Of a stretch of DNA of 52,665 nt, positions 34,564-42,975 are shown one piece after another; the first letter of the stretch is position 1, and every line of letters starts with the position of its first letter. The notes beneath the pieces were generated by a model. That model was given only the letters and a program-made list of their open reading frames with translations. It was not told where the DNA came from and did no database searches. Source of the DNA: a virus. The translations under genes and the position numbers were made by a program. The stretch is from IMG/VR virus record IMGVR_UViG_3300018420_000025, positions 1 through 52,665 of that record; one strand, written 5' to 3'.

Positions 34564-35988
34564 TTAATGTTTTATTTGTTTTGATTTACCTCTAAATATT
34601 TGAGTTATTTCTTCTAATTTTATGTTTGATAATCTAAGTTTTGCTTTTCTAGTTTCTGCAAATCTTTCTTTTTTATATCTTCTAACTACATATTCTGGAA
34701 CGTTTTGTCTTGTCGATAATATTGCGTATGCTATACACTTGTACATCGCTTCTTCGGCAAACTTATGTACTTTCATTTCTTCTTCTGTACCAAGACTATC
34801 ACTTATATAATCTAATATCACAGTTTTTCCAGATAAGTTAGAACTAAAATGTATTTTTCCTAAATCACAATCTATATAATAAGAACCATTTACTTGAGCA
34901 TGCTGCGGGTCTAAACCAAATCTTCTACCTTCATTTGGCCAGTATATATCATTTTGATAATCTTGATAATCATTAATATTATTTTCAGAAGGCTTATGTG
35001 ATTTATAGTTTTTCCAAGTATTAGATGTTTCTTCATCACCAACTCTAGCTATAGATATATTATCTATAACAACATTTAAATCGAGCGCTGATGTGTTGTC
35101 AGTTGTACACTCAAGATAAACAGAACTAGGTACATAACCAGTTGCATTATTAACAATGCTATAGTTTGCGTTCAATCCATCTGCAGTAATTGTTTCTGTA
35201 TAAGTACCATTAGCGCTTCTTGTAGTTGTAAGTGTTGGAATACCATTTTCATCTACTATAACAAAATTATAACTTCCAGTTGCATAGCTACTTATAGTAT
35301 ACGTTATAGTGTATTTTTCTCCATGTATTATATCAACTGAATCTTGTCTAAAAGCTTGAGATTCTGGTAGAGCATATCCTTTTATACTATTGTCTTCATA
35401 ATACCAACCAGACAAATTAAGACCAGCTGCTGAAAGCGCAAGACCACTTCCCACAGGGGTTGGTGCTGATTGAGCTTGACCATCAAACCCTACGTTTAAA
35501 TTCCAAGCGCCTGACCCGCCTTGAAAACTTCCGTTTTTTATTAAGTTTCCAGAAGGTAATAAGCTTTCAATGTTATTACTATAATCAGTGTCTTTACCAA
35601 ATAAAAAATCACTGTTAGCATCTGTTTGATATTTTTTAGGATTTGAAGTTTTGCTTAAAGCAGGATATAGTACATGTTTTATACCAGAGCTGTCTACAGA
35701 AGATATTTTAGTATAATTAACATAATCCTGAGGTAATGGCATTGTTAAGCTTGGTTGTACTTCTGTTTCTATTGACTTGCAAGATTTAAAAACATCAAAA
35801 CTTAATTCTTGCAAAGCTCTCTGTGCGTGATAAGCTACATCTATTCTTTTTATTTTAGATATTAATTTATCTTCACCGACGTAAGCAACTATAAATTGAT
35901 TTACAATATCTTTTAGTGAAGTAAATTGATAACCACCAAAATCTTCATTGTTATAGTACTCTTGTTGAGTTTGATTTATTAACGCCAT
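34564..35988 (-). CDS. Head-tail connector protein with inserted carbohydrate-binding-like domain
   Basis: 474 residues. Residues 1-125 (SLKDIVNQFIVAYVGEDKLI, YHAQRALQELSFDVFKS, MPLPQDYVNYTKISSVDSSG) and 330-474 (NEGRRFGLDPQHAQVNGSYY, ILDYISDSLGTEEEMKVHKF, the basic end KKERFAETRKAKLRLSN) are one connector-type protein familiar from marine phages. Between them, at about 148-318, a separate beta-sandwich module is inserted: LIKNGSFQGGSGAWNLNVG, GEKYTITYTIS, and LNVVIDNISIARVG, the signature of CBM_4_9-like carbohydrate-binding domains. The connector would sit at the portal exit; the module would project outwards. The gene order (capsid, small proteins, connectors, nozzle) supports this. Confidence 0.75.
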   Translation of the reverse strand: MALINQTQQEYYNNEDFGGYQFTSLKDIVNQFIVAYVGEDKLISKIKRIDVAYHAQRALQELSFDVFKSCKSIETEVQPSLTMPLPQDYVNYTKISSVDSSGIKHVLYPALSKTSNPKKYQTDANSDFLFGKDTDYSNNIESLLPSGNLIKNGSFQGGSGAWNLNVGFDGQAQSAPTPVGSGLALSAAGLNLSGWYYEDNSIKGYALPESQAFRQDSVDIIHGEKYTITYTISSYATGSYNFVIVDENGIPTLTTTRSANGTYTETITADGLNANYSIVNNATGYVPSSVYLECTTDNTSALDLNVVIDNISIARVGDEETSNTWKNYKSHKPSENNINDYQDYQNDIYWPNEGRRFGLDPQHAQVNGSYYIDCDLGKIHFSSNLSGKTVILDYISDSLGTEEEMKVHKFAEEAMYKCIAYAILSTRQNVPEYVVRRYKKERFAETRKAKLRLSNIKLEEITQIFRGKSKQIKH

Positions 35989-35991
35989 TTA

Positions 35992-36732
35992 TTATCTTTT
36001 TTGTTGTATAACTTTTTTCTGTTCTTCTGCTGTAGAAGCTTGATAAACATTTACACCTGTATCGGCTAACGTTATTCCTGCTAAAGCTAATATTCTATAT
36101 ACAAGATTAGATTCTTCTGAATCATGTAGCTCAAAGTCTACACTAGCATTCATATTGTACAAGGCTTTACCACTAACAACAACATAAGCCCAATTAACAG
36201 TTTGAGGTCTTTGCACATAACTACATCTTATATTACTAGAATTTGCTATTAAATCATTAAAAGGATATATATCTATGGTTTTTCTAGGTAAACTATTTAT
36301 AGTTCTTTTAACCGTTACATATACAGGGTTAGACAGTGTTGGAGAAGTTAAGGGCGAACTACTCATATTAACGTATTCGTTTTCATTAACTGGTTCTATT
36401 TCAGTAGAAACCCCACCTAAAACATGAGTTACAGTACCTACTTTGTAAGCGTCTTGTGGTATTACAAAAAAATCACCATTACCTTGAGCTAAGTTAACAT
36501 TTGTAGTAAGCATGTTTACTTTTTCGTGTATAAACTCTAGTATGTCACCGTACTCAGTATCATTACCTGATACTCTACTAGATTGACTTGTATCGTAAAA
36601 GTATTGATTTAATATTTCTAGTTGAGCTTGATTAGCGTATAAATTAAATTCCTGAGGTGTTATATAACCTCTTTGTTCTTTATTAGCTAGCGCTAAAACT
36701 CTTTGATATACTGTGTTTATACTTATAGCCAT
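35992..36732 (-). CDS. Head-tail connector/adaptor protein
   Basis: 246 residues. The helical opening (MAISINTVYQRVLALANKEQ, GYITPQEFNLYANQAQLEIL) and a beta-rich core (FVIPQDAYKVGTVTHVLGG, YVTVKRTINSLPRKTIDIYP) are the kind of sequence I recall for neck proteins in marine short-tailed phages. No membrane segment or enzyme motif. It lies between the 56-residue CGC protein and the second connector, an order typical for adaptor then nozzle. It starts with no Shine-Dalgarno, like its neighbours. Alternative: a tail-ring protein. Confidence 0.65.
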   Translation of the reverse strand: MAISINTVYQRVLALANKEQRGYITPQEFNLYANQAQLEILNQYFYDTSQSSRVSGNDTEYGDILEFIHEKVNMLTTNVNLAQGNGDFFVIPQDAYKVGTVTHVLGGVSTEIEPVNENEYVNMSSSPLTSPTLSNPVYVTVKRTINSLPRKTIDIYPFNDLIANSSNIRCSYVQRPQTVNWAYVVVSGKALYNMNASVDFELHDSEESNLVYRILALAGITLADTGVNVYQASTAEEQKKVIQQKR

Positions 36733-36733
36733 A

Positions 36734-36904
36734 TTATTTATCGTAATTATAAGGGAATAATCTATTTAAAGTTTCTTTTCTTTTACCACAGCCACAATCT
36801 TTACCTACAGCTTTACTAACCGTGTCTACAACTTTTTTAATCCCTGTTGCTTTTGTTATTTTTTCTATTGTGTCGCCTAAACCTTTTGATTTTTTATTTT
36901 CCAT
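36734..36904 (-). CDS. Small CGC...LNRLFPY protein, 56 residues
   Basis: Reads MENKKSKGLGDTIEKITKAT, then GIKKVVDTVSKAVGKDCGCG and KRKETLNRLFPYNYDK. The GLGDTxEKxTKATGIKKVV and CGCxxRKExLNxxFPY signatures recur in small proteins of Bacteroidota and marine phages that I remember. Function unknown. The Cys37-Gly-Cys39 pair and the C-terminal FPY are likely the conserved working parts. It lies directly between the head protein and the connector and has no obvious membrane segment. It is too short for routine gene calling but has coding-type codon usage and a good place in the operon. Confidence 0.72.
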   Translation of the reverse strand: MENKKSKGLGDTIEKITKATGIKKVVDTVSKAVGKDCGCGKRKETLNRLFPYNYDK

Positions 36905-36922
36905 ATAATTTTGTTTTGTATT

Positions 36923-36946
36923 ACGATCGCCCCGTAGGGCGACCGC
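36923..36946 (-). other. Stable UACG-loop hairpin between head-region genes
   Basis: On the minus strand GCGGUCGCCC - UACG - GGGCGAUCGU can form a ten-base-pair stem (two G-U pairs) with a cC(UACG)Gg loop, the extra-stable UNCG class. No U tract follows, so it is not a standard intrinsic terminator. It is located 12 bases after the stop of the 272-residue head-region gene and just before the 56-residue gene. It may protect or process the mRNA 3' end, or partly terminate. Confidence 0.6.
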
Positions 36947-36958
36947 TCTACAGTTTGA

Positions 36959-37777
36959 TTATTTTAATCGTTTTTCTATATTTGCATATATCTCCATACC
37001 TTCATCAGTTTTAAACCAATGCGCCAGAGCAGTGTATGGATGCTCGTCAAATGGTACTGTCATTACAGGTCTATCGTTAGATCCCCATAAAAACTTTCTT
37101 TGATCTTGAGATAATTTAATAATACCAAGCTCAACAGCTTTTATACCAAAATTTCTAAGTTGAACGTTATCATCAGCAGCTAATTCTAAGAACAAAGCAG
37201 GATTATTACGAGCAAATACTAGTAAATCTCTTTTAAGCTCCTTAGAACTCATCTTAGATACTTCAGAACCTTTTTCTACACGCATAATAGCTTCTGCTAA
37301 ATCAATATCTATTTCTCTAGCTATGACTATTGCATCTGCTTCAAGTTCTAATATCTCTATATCATCTGCAGCTTCTTGTATCGGATTATACTCGTAAAAC
37401 AATTTATTTTTATGTGGATGATATAAAGATAAAAGTTTTTGTAAAACTGTTTTTTCTTTTGGAACAAATAAACTACCATCTCTAAATATTATGTGAGCTA
37501 ATCTTTGATCACCTTTCATTTCATCTACAAATACTGTTTTTTGATTTTCACAATATTTTAACTCCCTTTCATAACCTTTTTTTTCATCGAAAAAATATAT
37601 TCCAGAACTTTTCATACTATAAGATATAGGTTTTTTGTTACCTACTAAATAATAAATTCTGTCTTTTATTTCCCATTCAGGTTTTTTAGTTTCAACTTTT
37701 TTAGGTTTTGGTGTTTCAACAACTGGTGTTTCAACAACAGGCACCTCTACCTCTGTGTTTTTTGTTTTTTTTGCCAT
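36959..37777 (-). CDS. Head-region protein downstream of the capsid gene
   Basis: 272 residues. It begins with a basic Lys/Pro linker (MAKKTKNTEVEVPVVETPVV, VETPKPKKVETKKP) followed by a folded part: WEIKDRIYYLVGNKKPISYS, KTVLQKLLSLYHPHKNK, a helical acidic middle and FARNNPALFLELAADDNVQL with HWFKTDEGMEIYANI at the end. I recall similar proteins beside capsid genes in uncultured marine phages; a head or head-completion role is inferred. It is separated from the capsid gene by a terminator, so it would be expressed at a different level or from read-through. No enzyme motif. Confidence 0.6.
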   Translation of the reverse strand: MAKKTKNTEVEVPVVETPVVETPKPKKVETKKPEWEIKDRIYYLVGNKKPISYSMKSSGIYFFDEKKGYERELKYCENQKTVFVDEMKGDQRLAHIIFRDGSLFVPKEKTVLQKLLSLYHPHKNKLFYEYNPIQEAADDIEILELEADAIVIAREIDIDLAEAIMRVEKGSEVSKMSSKELKRDLLVFARNNPALFLELAADDNVQLRNFGIKAVELGIIKLSQDQRKFLWGSNDRPVMTVPFDEHPYTALAHWFKTDEGMEIYANIEKRLK

Positions 37778-37800
37778 AATATAATATATAATAAAATTAA

Positions 37801-37834
37801 TAAAATAAAAAGCCGAGGCCGAAGCCCCGGTCTT
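37801..37834 (-). terminator. UUCG-loop terminator after the major capsid gene
   Basis: On the minus strand CCGGGGC - UUCG - GCCUCGG forms a seven-pair stem with an exceptionally stable tetraloop, then UUUUUAUUUU. It begins about 12 bases after the capsid stop codon. A strong terminator here suggests that the capsid gene is expressed separately (and probably at a higher level) from the tail genes. Confidence 0.85.
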
Positions 37835-37844
37835 TTAAAAGTGA

Positions 37845-39329
37845 TTATTTTAATAACATAAAGTTATTAGCACCTTGAGTAATTAAACATCTTTCAGTTA
37901 ACATATGCACTTGCATTGCGTCTAACGCAGTAGTAGCAGCACCAACAGAACCAGTAACCCAAGTTTTCATTCTTCGGTCATCAGTTTGTGAAGCTCTAAA
38001 TCTTACGTGTAAGAAAGGTCTTTTCATACTAGCTCCTACAGTTTGGTCATAAACTGAAGAAGTACCAGCAGGAATTAAGACACCTCTAATTGCATTAGCA
38101 GCGTTAGCATCGTTAATACTTCCTCTAGTAGCTTTGTCATTTAGGTATCTAAAATCAGATTTGTAGAAGTCATAAGAACCTCTTCTGAAACCAGAAAAAC
38201 CTAAATTTAACGCCATATCTTCAGAGTTGTTAAATACTCCGTAAGAAGTACCACCAGCTCCGTAAGAGTTCATTGAAGCTAACATATCATCAATAGCTAA
38301 ACTAGTTGATCTGTTAACAAACATCATATACTCTTCAATAGCTCCTTGCTTGTCAAACTCAGCAAGTATTGCATCAAACTCAGCTAAATCAGTAGCAGCA
38401 TTAACACCAGTAACACCAGTAGTAATATTACCTCTTGACTCAATAGCAGCGAATAAACCTTCAGTACCAAACGTATTACCAGCACCATTAATTAAAGTAT
38501 CAGCAGAACCAGCAGTATCACCGTTAACACTTTCTAACATTGACATTTCAATGTAGTCAGCAAAACGAGCTCTTGTGTCAGCTTCAGCTTTTAAATACCA
38601 TAAGTAACCTGATTGTCCAGTTTCAGAAGAAATTTCTACCCAACCAATTCTTGACGCATCAGAACCTGATACTTCGTAGTAATCTTTCATAATAATAGGT
38701 TTATTAGAAAAAGATTTGAAAGTAGGTTCGTTAGCACCTCTTTGATTAGTATCAGCTGCAGAAGCATCGTGATAATTAGTACCTTTACCAAATTCAGAAC
38801 CATAAACTAATATAGTAGTAGTTTGGTTAGTGTTCAAAGCGGTAATAGTAGAGTTGTCATAAGTAGCTACAGTAATATCGTCTGTAGATACAGCTGTAAC
38901 AAGACATTTAGTAACACCATTAGCATCAGCTAAAATAACAGTATCGTTAACTCTAATACCGTGTCTAACTTCTCCAGTATGTCCATTAGAAATACCTGAG
39001 TTATCAGAATCAGCACCGTCAATATCAGCTTGAACTAAAAATGATGTTGAATCAGTCATTTTACCTTTGTAAGAAAGGTGTAATCTACCTTGTTCAGACC
39101 ATACTACTTGATCAGCAGTCATAGCCTCTTCTGCACCAACTTGAGCAAGGAAACCAGAAATTGTACGAGGTCCAAAAACCTCAGCTTCTTTTTCCATCAA
39201 GTCTGGCAGGTATTGCTGTGCCCAACCTTCATTGGCTGTACCAGCAAGGTCTAAGTAGTTTGAAGCTAGCGCTTGCTGTCTTTGAGCAGGCACGCTATTC
39301 AACAAACCACCAGGATTTGAAATTGCCAT
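37845..39329 (-). CDS. Major capsid protein (HK97-fold, probable)
   Basis: 494 residues. It lies directly after portal and scaffold, followed by a dedicated terminator, the expected place and expression pattern. It begins MAISNPGGLLNSVPAQRQQA and has YLPDLMEKEAEVFGPRTISG, then a beta-rich insertion at about 100-200 (VNDTVILADANGVTKCLVTA), a long helix-rich core (AEFDAILAEFDKQGAIEEYM), and a C-terminal region RAWxxxVT-like ending in HMLTERCLITQGANNFMLLK. The layout (N-terminal arm, insertion, E-loop, P and A domain) fits an HK97-type capsid protein, resembling those of marine and crAss-like phages. The start has no Shine-Dalgarno. Identity from order and character; structural proof needs comparison. 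Confidence 0.85.
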   Translation of the reverse strand: MAISNPGGLLNSVPAQRQQALASNYLDLAGTANEGWAQQYLPDLMEKEAEVFGPRTISGFLAQVGAEEAMTADQVVWSEQGRLHLSYKGKMTDSTSFLVQADIDGADSDNSGISNGHTGEVRHGIRVNDTVILADANGVTKCLVTAVSTDDITVATYDNSTITALNTNQTTTILVYGSEFGKGTNYHDASAADTNQRGANEPTFKSFSNKPIIMKDYYEVSGSDASRIGWVEISSETGQSGYLWYLKAEADTRARFADYIEMSMLESVNGDTAGSADTLINGAGNTFGTEGLFAAIESRGNITTGVTGVNAATDLAEFDAILAEFDKQGAIEEYMMFVNRSTSLAIDDMLASMNSYGAGGTSYGVFNNSEDMALNLGFSGFRRGSYDFYKSDFRYLNDKATRGSINDANAANAIRGVLIPAGTSSVYDQTVGASMKRPFLHVRFRASQTDDRRMKTWVTGSVGAATTALDAMQVHMLTERCLITQGANNFMLLK

Positions 39330-39349
39330 AATTTTGTAATTTTAAATTG

Positions 39350-40528
39350 TTATTTATTGTTTTTAATTTTAAACTTAAAATCAGAAGAATTATTACCTAA
39401 TACTTTTACTTTCATACCTCCAACATTAATCTCTCCGTGAGCTTGTCTTGGATTCATATCAATATTTTTAGCTTTAGCAACGCTTGCTTTCATAGCATCA
39501 GCTTTACCTTGTTCGTAAAAGTGTTTTGCAATAGCATCAGCATTCATAGCTGTAAAAAGTGATTTATGATAACCTTTAGCGTCTGATAATGTAGCGTTTT
39601 TATCTAAAAACTTTTTAGTAAAATTGCTTATATCGCTTTGTGCTGTCTTAACTTCTTCAGCATTGTTTACATTAAATCTAAATTTTTTATCACCGACGTT
39701 ATATTCAAAACCTTTGAACTTATCGTTAAAAACTTTATTAGTCTTTAATTTAAAAACTTCAGATTGTGTTTTTGCTATTTTTTTATTTTCTTCCGACTCT
39801 TTGTTATATCTATTAAAAAAATCCCAAGCTTTTTGTTGTTCAGGCGTAAGCTTTGAACCAGCTTTGATTTCTTCATAGTATCTGGACTTTTGCCCGTCCA
39901 AGTGGCTTCTAGCGCTGGCAACTTGCTCTTTAAACGCTAGTTTTTTTCTTTTTATTTCTCTATCAGAATCTTCTTCTTCGTCTACTTTAAAAGTATCTTC
40001 CATTAAGAAATTTATTTCATCGTTAGTTAAATGTGGTTTTGTTTGTTTATAATATTCAAACACAACATCGCTATCATTTAACTTACTATAATCTTGATTA
40101 AGTTTTACGTAATCATTTATATCACCACCAGTTTCTTCCATAAAGTCAACTAACTTTTGAATATTTTCTGGTATTGGTTTACCAGTAGCTTCTGCTTCTG
40201 CAATAGCTTCTTCAACTTTTTCTTCTACTTCCGCTACTTCTTCTTCAGTTGAATCTTCAGTCACTTCTTCTAATACTGTTGTTTCTTCTTGTGCTTCAGC
40301 TTCCGGTTGTATTTCTTTTTGTTCTTGTGTGGACTCGGCATTTTCAGGCTCTGTAACCACTCCGCTGTCGTCAGCGTTATCTTCTTTAGTTTCATTTTCT
40401 TCTGGTTTAATTGGTTTATCTAAATTTACTTTTATAACGTTATCATCTTGTTTTGATTTTTTAACTTTAACTTTAGTAACGTTTTCTTGTGTAGTTTCTT
40501 CAACTACGTTTTCATTTTTTTCTTCCAT
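39350..40528 (-). CDS. Scaffolding protein (probable)
   Basis: 392 residues. The first 130 are an extremely acidic, Glu-rich disordered region (EEVAEVEEKVEEAIAEAEAT). The middle is helical and charged (EIKRKKLAFKEQVASARSHL, KLTPEQQKAWDFFNRYNKE) and the end is basic (MKVKVLGNNSSDFKFKIKNN). An acidic, helical, elongated protein between portal and capsid is the normal placement and character of a capsid-assembly scaffold. No protease motif is evident, so it may leave the head intact or be cleaved by another protein. It is flanked by 20-27 bases of A/T-rich DNA. Confidence 0.8.
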   Translation of the reverse strand: MEEKNENVVEETTQENVTKVKVKKSKQDDNVIKVNLDKPIKPEENETKEDNADDSGVVTEPENAESTQEQKEIQPEAEAQEETTVLEEVTEDSTEEEVAEVEEKVEEAIAEAEATGKPIPENIQKLVDFMEETGGDINDYVKLNQDYSKLNDSDVVFEYYKQTKPHLTNDEINFLMEDTFKVDEEEDSDREIKRKKLAFKEQVASARSHLDGQKSRYYEEIKAGSKLTPEQQKAWDFFNRYNKESEENKKIAKTQSEVFKLKTNKVFNDKFKGFEYNVGDKKFRFNVNNAEEVKTAQSDISNFTKKFLDKNATLSDAKGYHKSLFTAMNADAIAKHFYEQGKADAMKASVAKAKNIDMNPRQAHGEINVGGMKVKVLGNNSSDFKFKIKNNK

Positions 40529-40555
40529 AATATAATATAATAATAATTAATAATT

Positions 40556-42973
40556 TTATCTAGGATCAAACACGCCTAAATCAAAACCACTTCCTAGTAT
40601 ATCATTACCTGCTGACTCAAAGTTTTTAGGTGGTTTATCAGCTTTTCTTTGATCAATCATTTCGCTTTGTTGCGTTGCTTGAATCCTTGTTCTTTCATCT
40701 TTACGATCTTCTTTTTCTTTCTCTACAGATTTTTTTGATTTAGCTTCTACATCTTTTAACTGCATGTTATATTGAAACTCTAAAGCCATTAACTCTTTTT
40801 TATAAGCTACTTCTTGTTCCATTTTTTGAGCTTCTATTTGAGCTTTTGCTTGCTCTAGCATAACTTCGTTTTCAGAAATTATTTTACTTTTTTGAACATC
40901 AAGTTGAGCTTTAGCTTGAGCAGCCTGCGTATTAGACTGTGTTTGTGCCTGTATGTTTTCTAACTGCATCTGCCTGTCTCGCTCTTGTTTTTTCTTTCTA
41001 CGTAGTTTTAATATTTTGTTTGCTAGTTTTACATTGTTTATTTCTCTAACATCGATAGCATCTTCTAACTCTATACTTTGTTTTGATAAAGCTTGTTGTA
41101 TATTATTTTCTAGTAACATTTTTTCTTCTTCATCTGGTTGTAATTGTATAAATATACCAAAATCGTATAAGTATAAACTAGATATTTCTTCTAACGTAGC
41201 AACGTTATGAACACCTATAGCTTGAACAAAAGCGTCTGCTGTTGGTGAATATTCTAATATATCAGAAATTCTAAGGGACAAACACTCTGCTGTTTCAGCC
41301 GTTAAAAATAAACCAGCTTGCAGTATATGTCTTGTTGCTGTGTTACTATTAGCAGCAGCTAATTTTTGCACACCAACTAAAGCGTTTTTATCTGGCATAC
41401 TACCATCTCTAGCTTCGTTAAGCCCGGTAGTATCTCTAATCATTTGTAAATAATAATTATAATTAGCTATAAGAGCTTGCATTTTATTACCACCACTACC
41501 ACTAGTTATTTCTTGTATTGGTACTTTGCCAGGGTTTAAATCACCATCTTGCGTGAACGATCTACCGATAACACTACCTGTTTGGAAAAACATATTTAAA
41601 GCTTCTTGCGGATTATAGTTTGTACCGTTACCTAAATCTATTTCAGCTAAACCATCAGCATCTAAATAAACACCATCTGGTACCATGCGCGACATTACTT
41701 GCTGTAGCTTTAAATGCGTAAGCTGTATCATATCAGCAAAACCAGTTATTCTACCAACTAAAGATTCTATTTTACCTTCGTATATACGTGGAGCTACTAT
41801 ACTATAGTTCATTTTAACTTTAGTGTAATCACTTTTAGGTCTAAGCATGTTTCTTGCCATCTCCCATTTTAAAAGTTTATTAGTACCTAGTATTATAGCG
41901 CCATCATATAAAACTTCTATAGACCTTTGTAATTTAGCGTATTGACCTTCTTTATTTTCAGGTGGATTAAATTGATCGTCTTTTTGAATTATTTTATCAG
42001 CACCAGTACCAGTTTCTTTAACCTTATAAACTTCGTTCATATAAGTTTTATAATTAAAATATAAAACTTGTATTGTGTTAGTATCTTCTTTGTCTTTAGT
42101 ATAATTATTGTTATAATTAGATCTGTAAAAAGATTTATTTTTCATTATCTCATCAAGATCTTCGTGCTCTAAAAAAGGAAACTCTTTTGCTAGTTCATTA
42201 ACAGGTATATGTTTTACTTCACCAACATAATATATATCTTCAAAATAGGGTGAATCTGTATATGAATAAACAAGGTTTGCTGGATCTACATACTCAACAA
42301 TAGCACCTTCTGAAGTATTAAAACTAGTTTTAACAGCACCAATACCTAGAACTGTTAAATCATAATAAAAACGTTTTTTAATTAATTCATAGTTACTACC
42401 TTCTAACAACATGTTAATACCTTGCTCTTGAGCTAATTCGATAGCTTGCTTATATGATAGTTGCATGTGTAATGCTAACTCTTCTTCTGACTCGGGTAAT
42501 TTAGAAGGATCGTTTTCATATAAATCAACACCAAACTTTTCTTTTGCAGAATCATTAAAGTCTCTAGTGTTCATGTCTTTTAACAAAGACTCCATATAAG
42601 CTGTTCTTTGATAAGCTCCATATTGATCTTGAGAAAAAGCTGTTACATCATAAGTTCTTTCAGCTATACCATTTACAACTATATCTACAAACTTAGGTAT
42701 AATAGGAACAGGCGTCCAATCTAAATTTAAATAAGATAAATCACCGTTAATAGATAATTCATCTTTATATTTTTGTATTGACTGCTCACCTCTTGCATAC
42801 AATCTTAATCTATGAAAGTCATTACGACTATTCATATATCTATTTAAGTTTCTATCATTATTAAACCACTCTGCCTCTATAGCTTTAGCGACTTTTAAAC
42901 CATAGTCATAACTTAACTTTTCAGCATCACTTACAACTTGACTAGGAAAATAACTTTTATTAGAATATCCCAT
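40556..42973 (-). CDS. Portal protein
   Basis: 805 residues. The dodecameric portal forms the DNA entry vertex and binds terminase. Recognisable parts: YMNSRNDFHRLRLYARGEQS near the start, LNLDWTPVPIIPKFVDIVVNG (wing), MIRDTTGLNEARDGSMPDK with QKLAAANSNTATRHILQAGL (stem and crown helices), and a long Gln/Lys coiled coil at the C-terminus (ENEVMLEQAKAQIEAQKMEQ). Size and the TGLNEARDGSMP segment fit portals of marine short-tailed phages. It lies between the large terminase (2 bases away) and the scaffold. The C-terminal coiled coil is probably the barrel inside the head. Confidence 0.88.
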   Translation of the reverse strand: MGYSNKSYFPSQVVSDAEKLSYDYGLKVAKAIEAEWFNNDRNLNRYMNSRNDFHRLRLYARGEQSIQKYKDELSINGDLSYLNLDWTPVPIIPKFVDIVVNGIAERTYDVTAFSQDQYGAYQRTAYMESLLKDMNTRDFNDSAKEKFGVDLYENDPSKLPESEEELALHMQLSYKQAIELAQEQGINMLLEGSNYELIKKRFYYDLTVLGIGAVKTSFNTSEGAIVEYVDPANLVYSYTDSPYFEDIYYVGEVKHIPVNELAKEFPFLEHEDLDEIMKNKSFYRSNYNNNYTKDKEDTNTIQVLYFNYKTYMNEVYKVKETGTGADKIIQKDDQFNPPENKEGQYAKLQRSIEVLYDGAIILGTNKLLKWEMARNMLRPKSDYTKVKMNYSIVAPRIYEGKIESLVGRITGFADMIQLTHLKLQQVMSRMVPDGVYLDADGLAEIDLGNGTNYNPQEALNMFFQTGSVIGRSFTQDGDLNPGKVPIQEITSGSGGNKMQALIANYNYYLQMIRDTTGLNEARDGSMPDKNALVGVQKLAAANSNTATRHILQAGLFLTAETAECLSLRISDILEYSPTADAFVQAIGVHNVATLEEISSLYLYDFGIFIQLQPDEEEKMLLENNIQQALSKQSIELEDAIDVREINNVKLANKILKLRRKKKQERDRQMQLENIQAQTQSNTQAAQAKAQLDVQKSKIISENEVMLEQAKAQIEAQKMEQEVAYKKELMALEFQYNMQLKDVEAKSKKSVEKEKEDRKDERTRIQATQQSEMIDQRKADKPPKNFESAGNDILGSGFDLGVFDPR

Positions 42974-42975
42974 AT

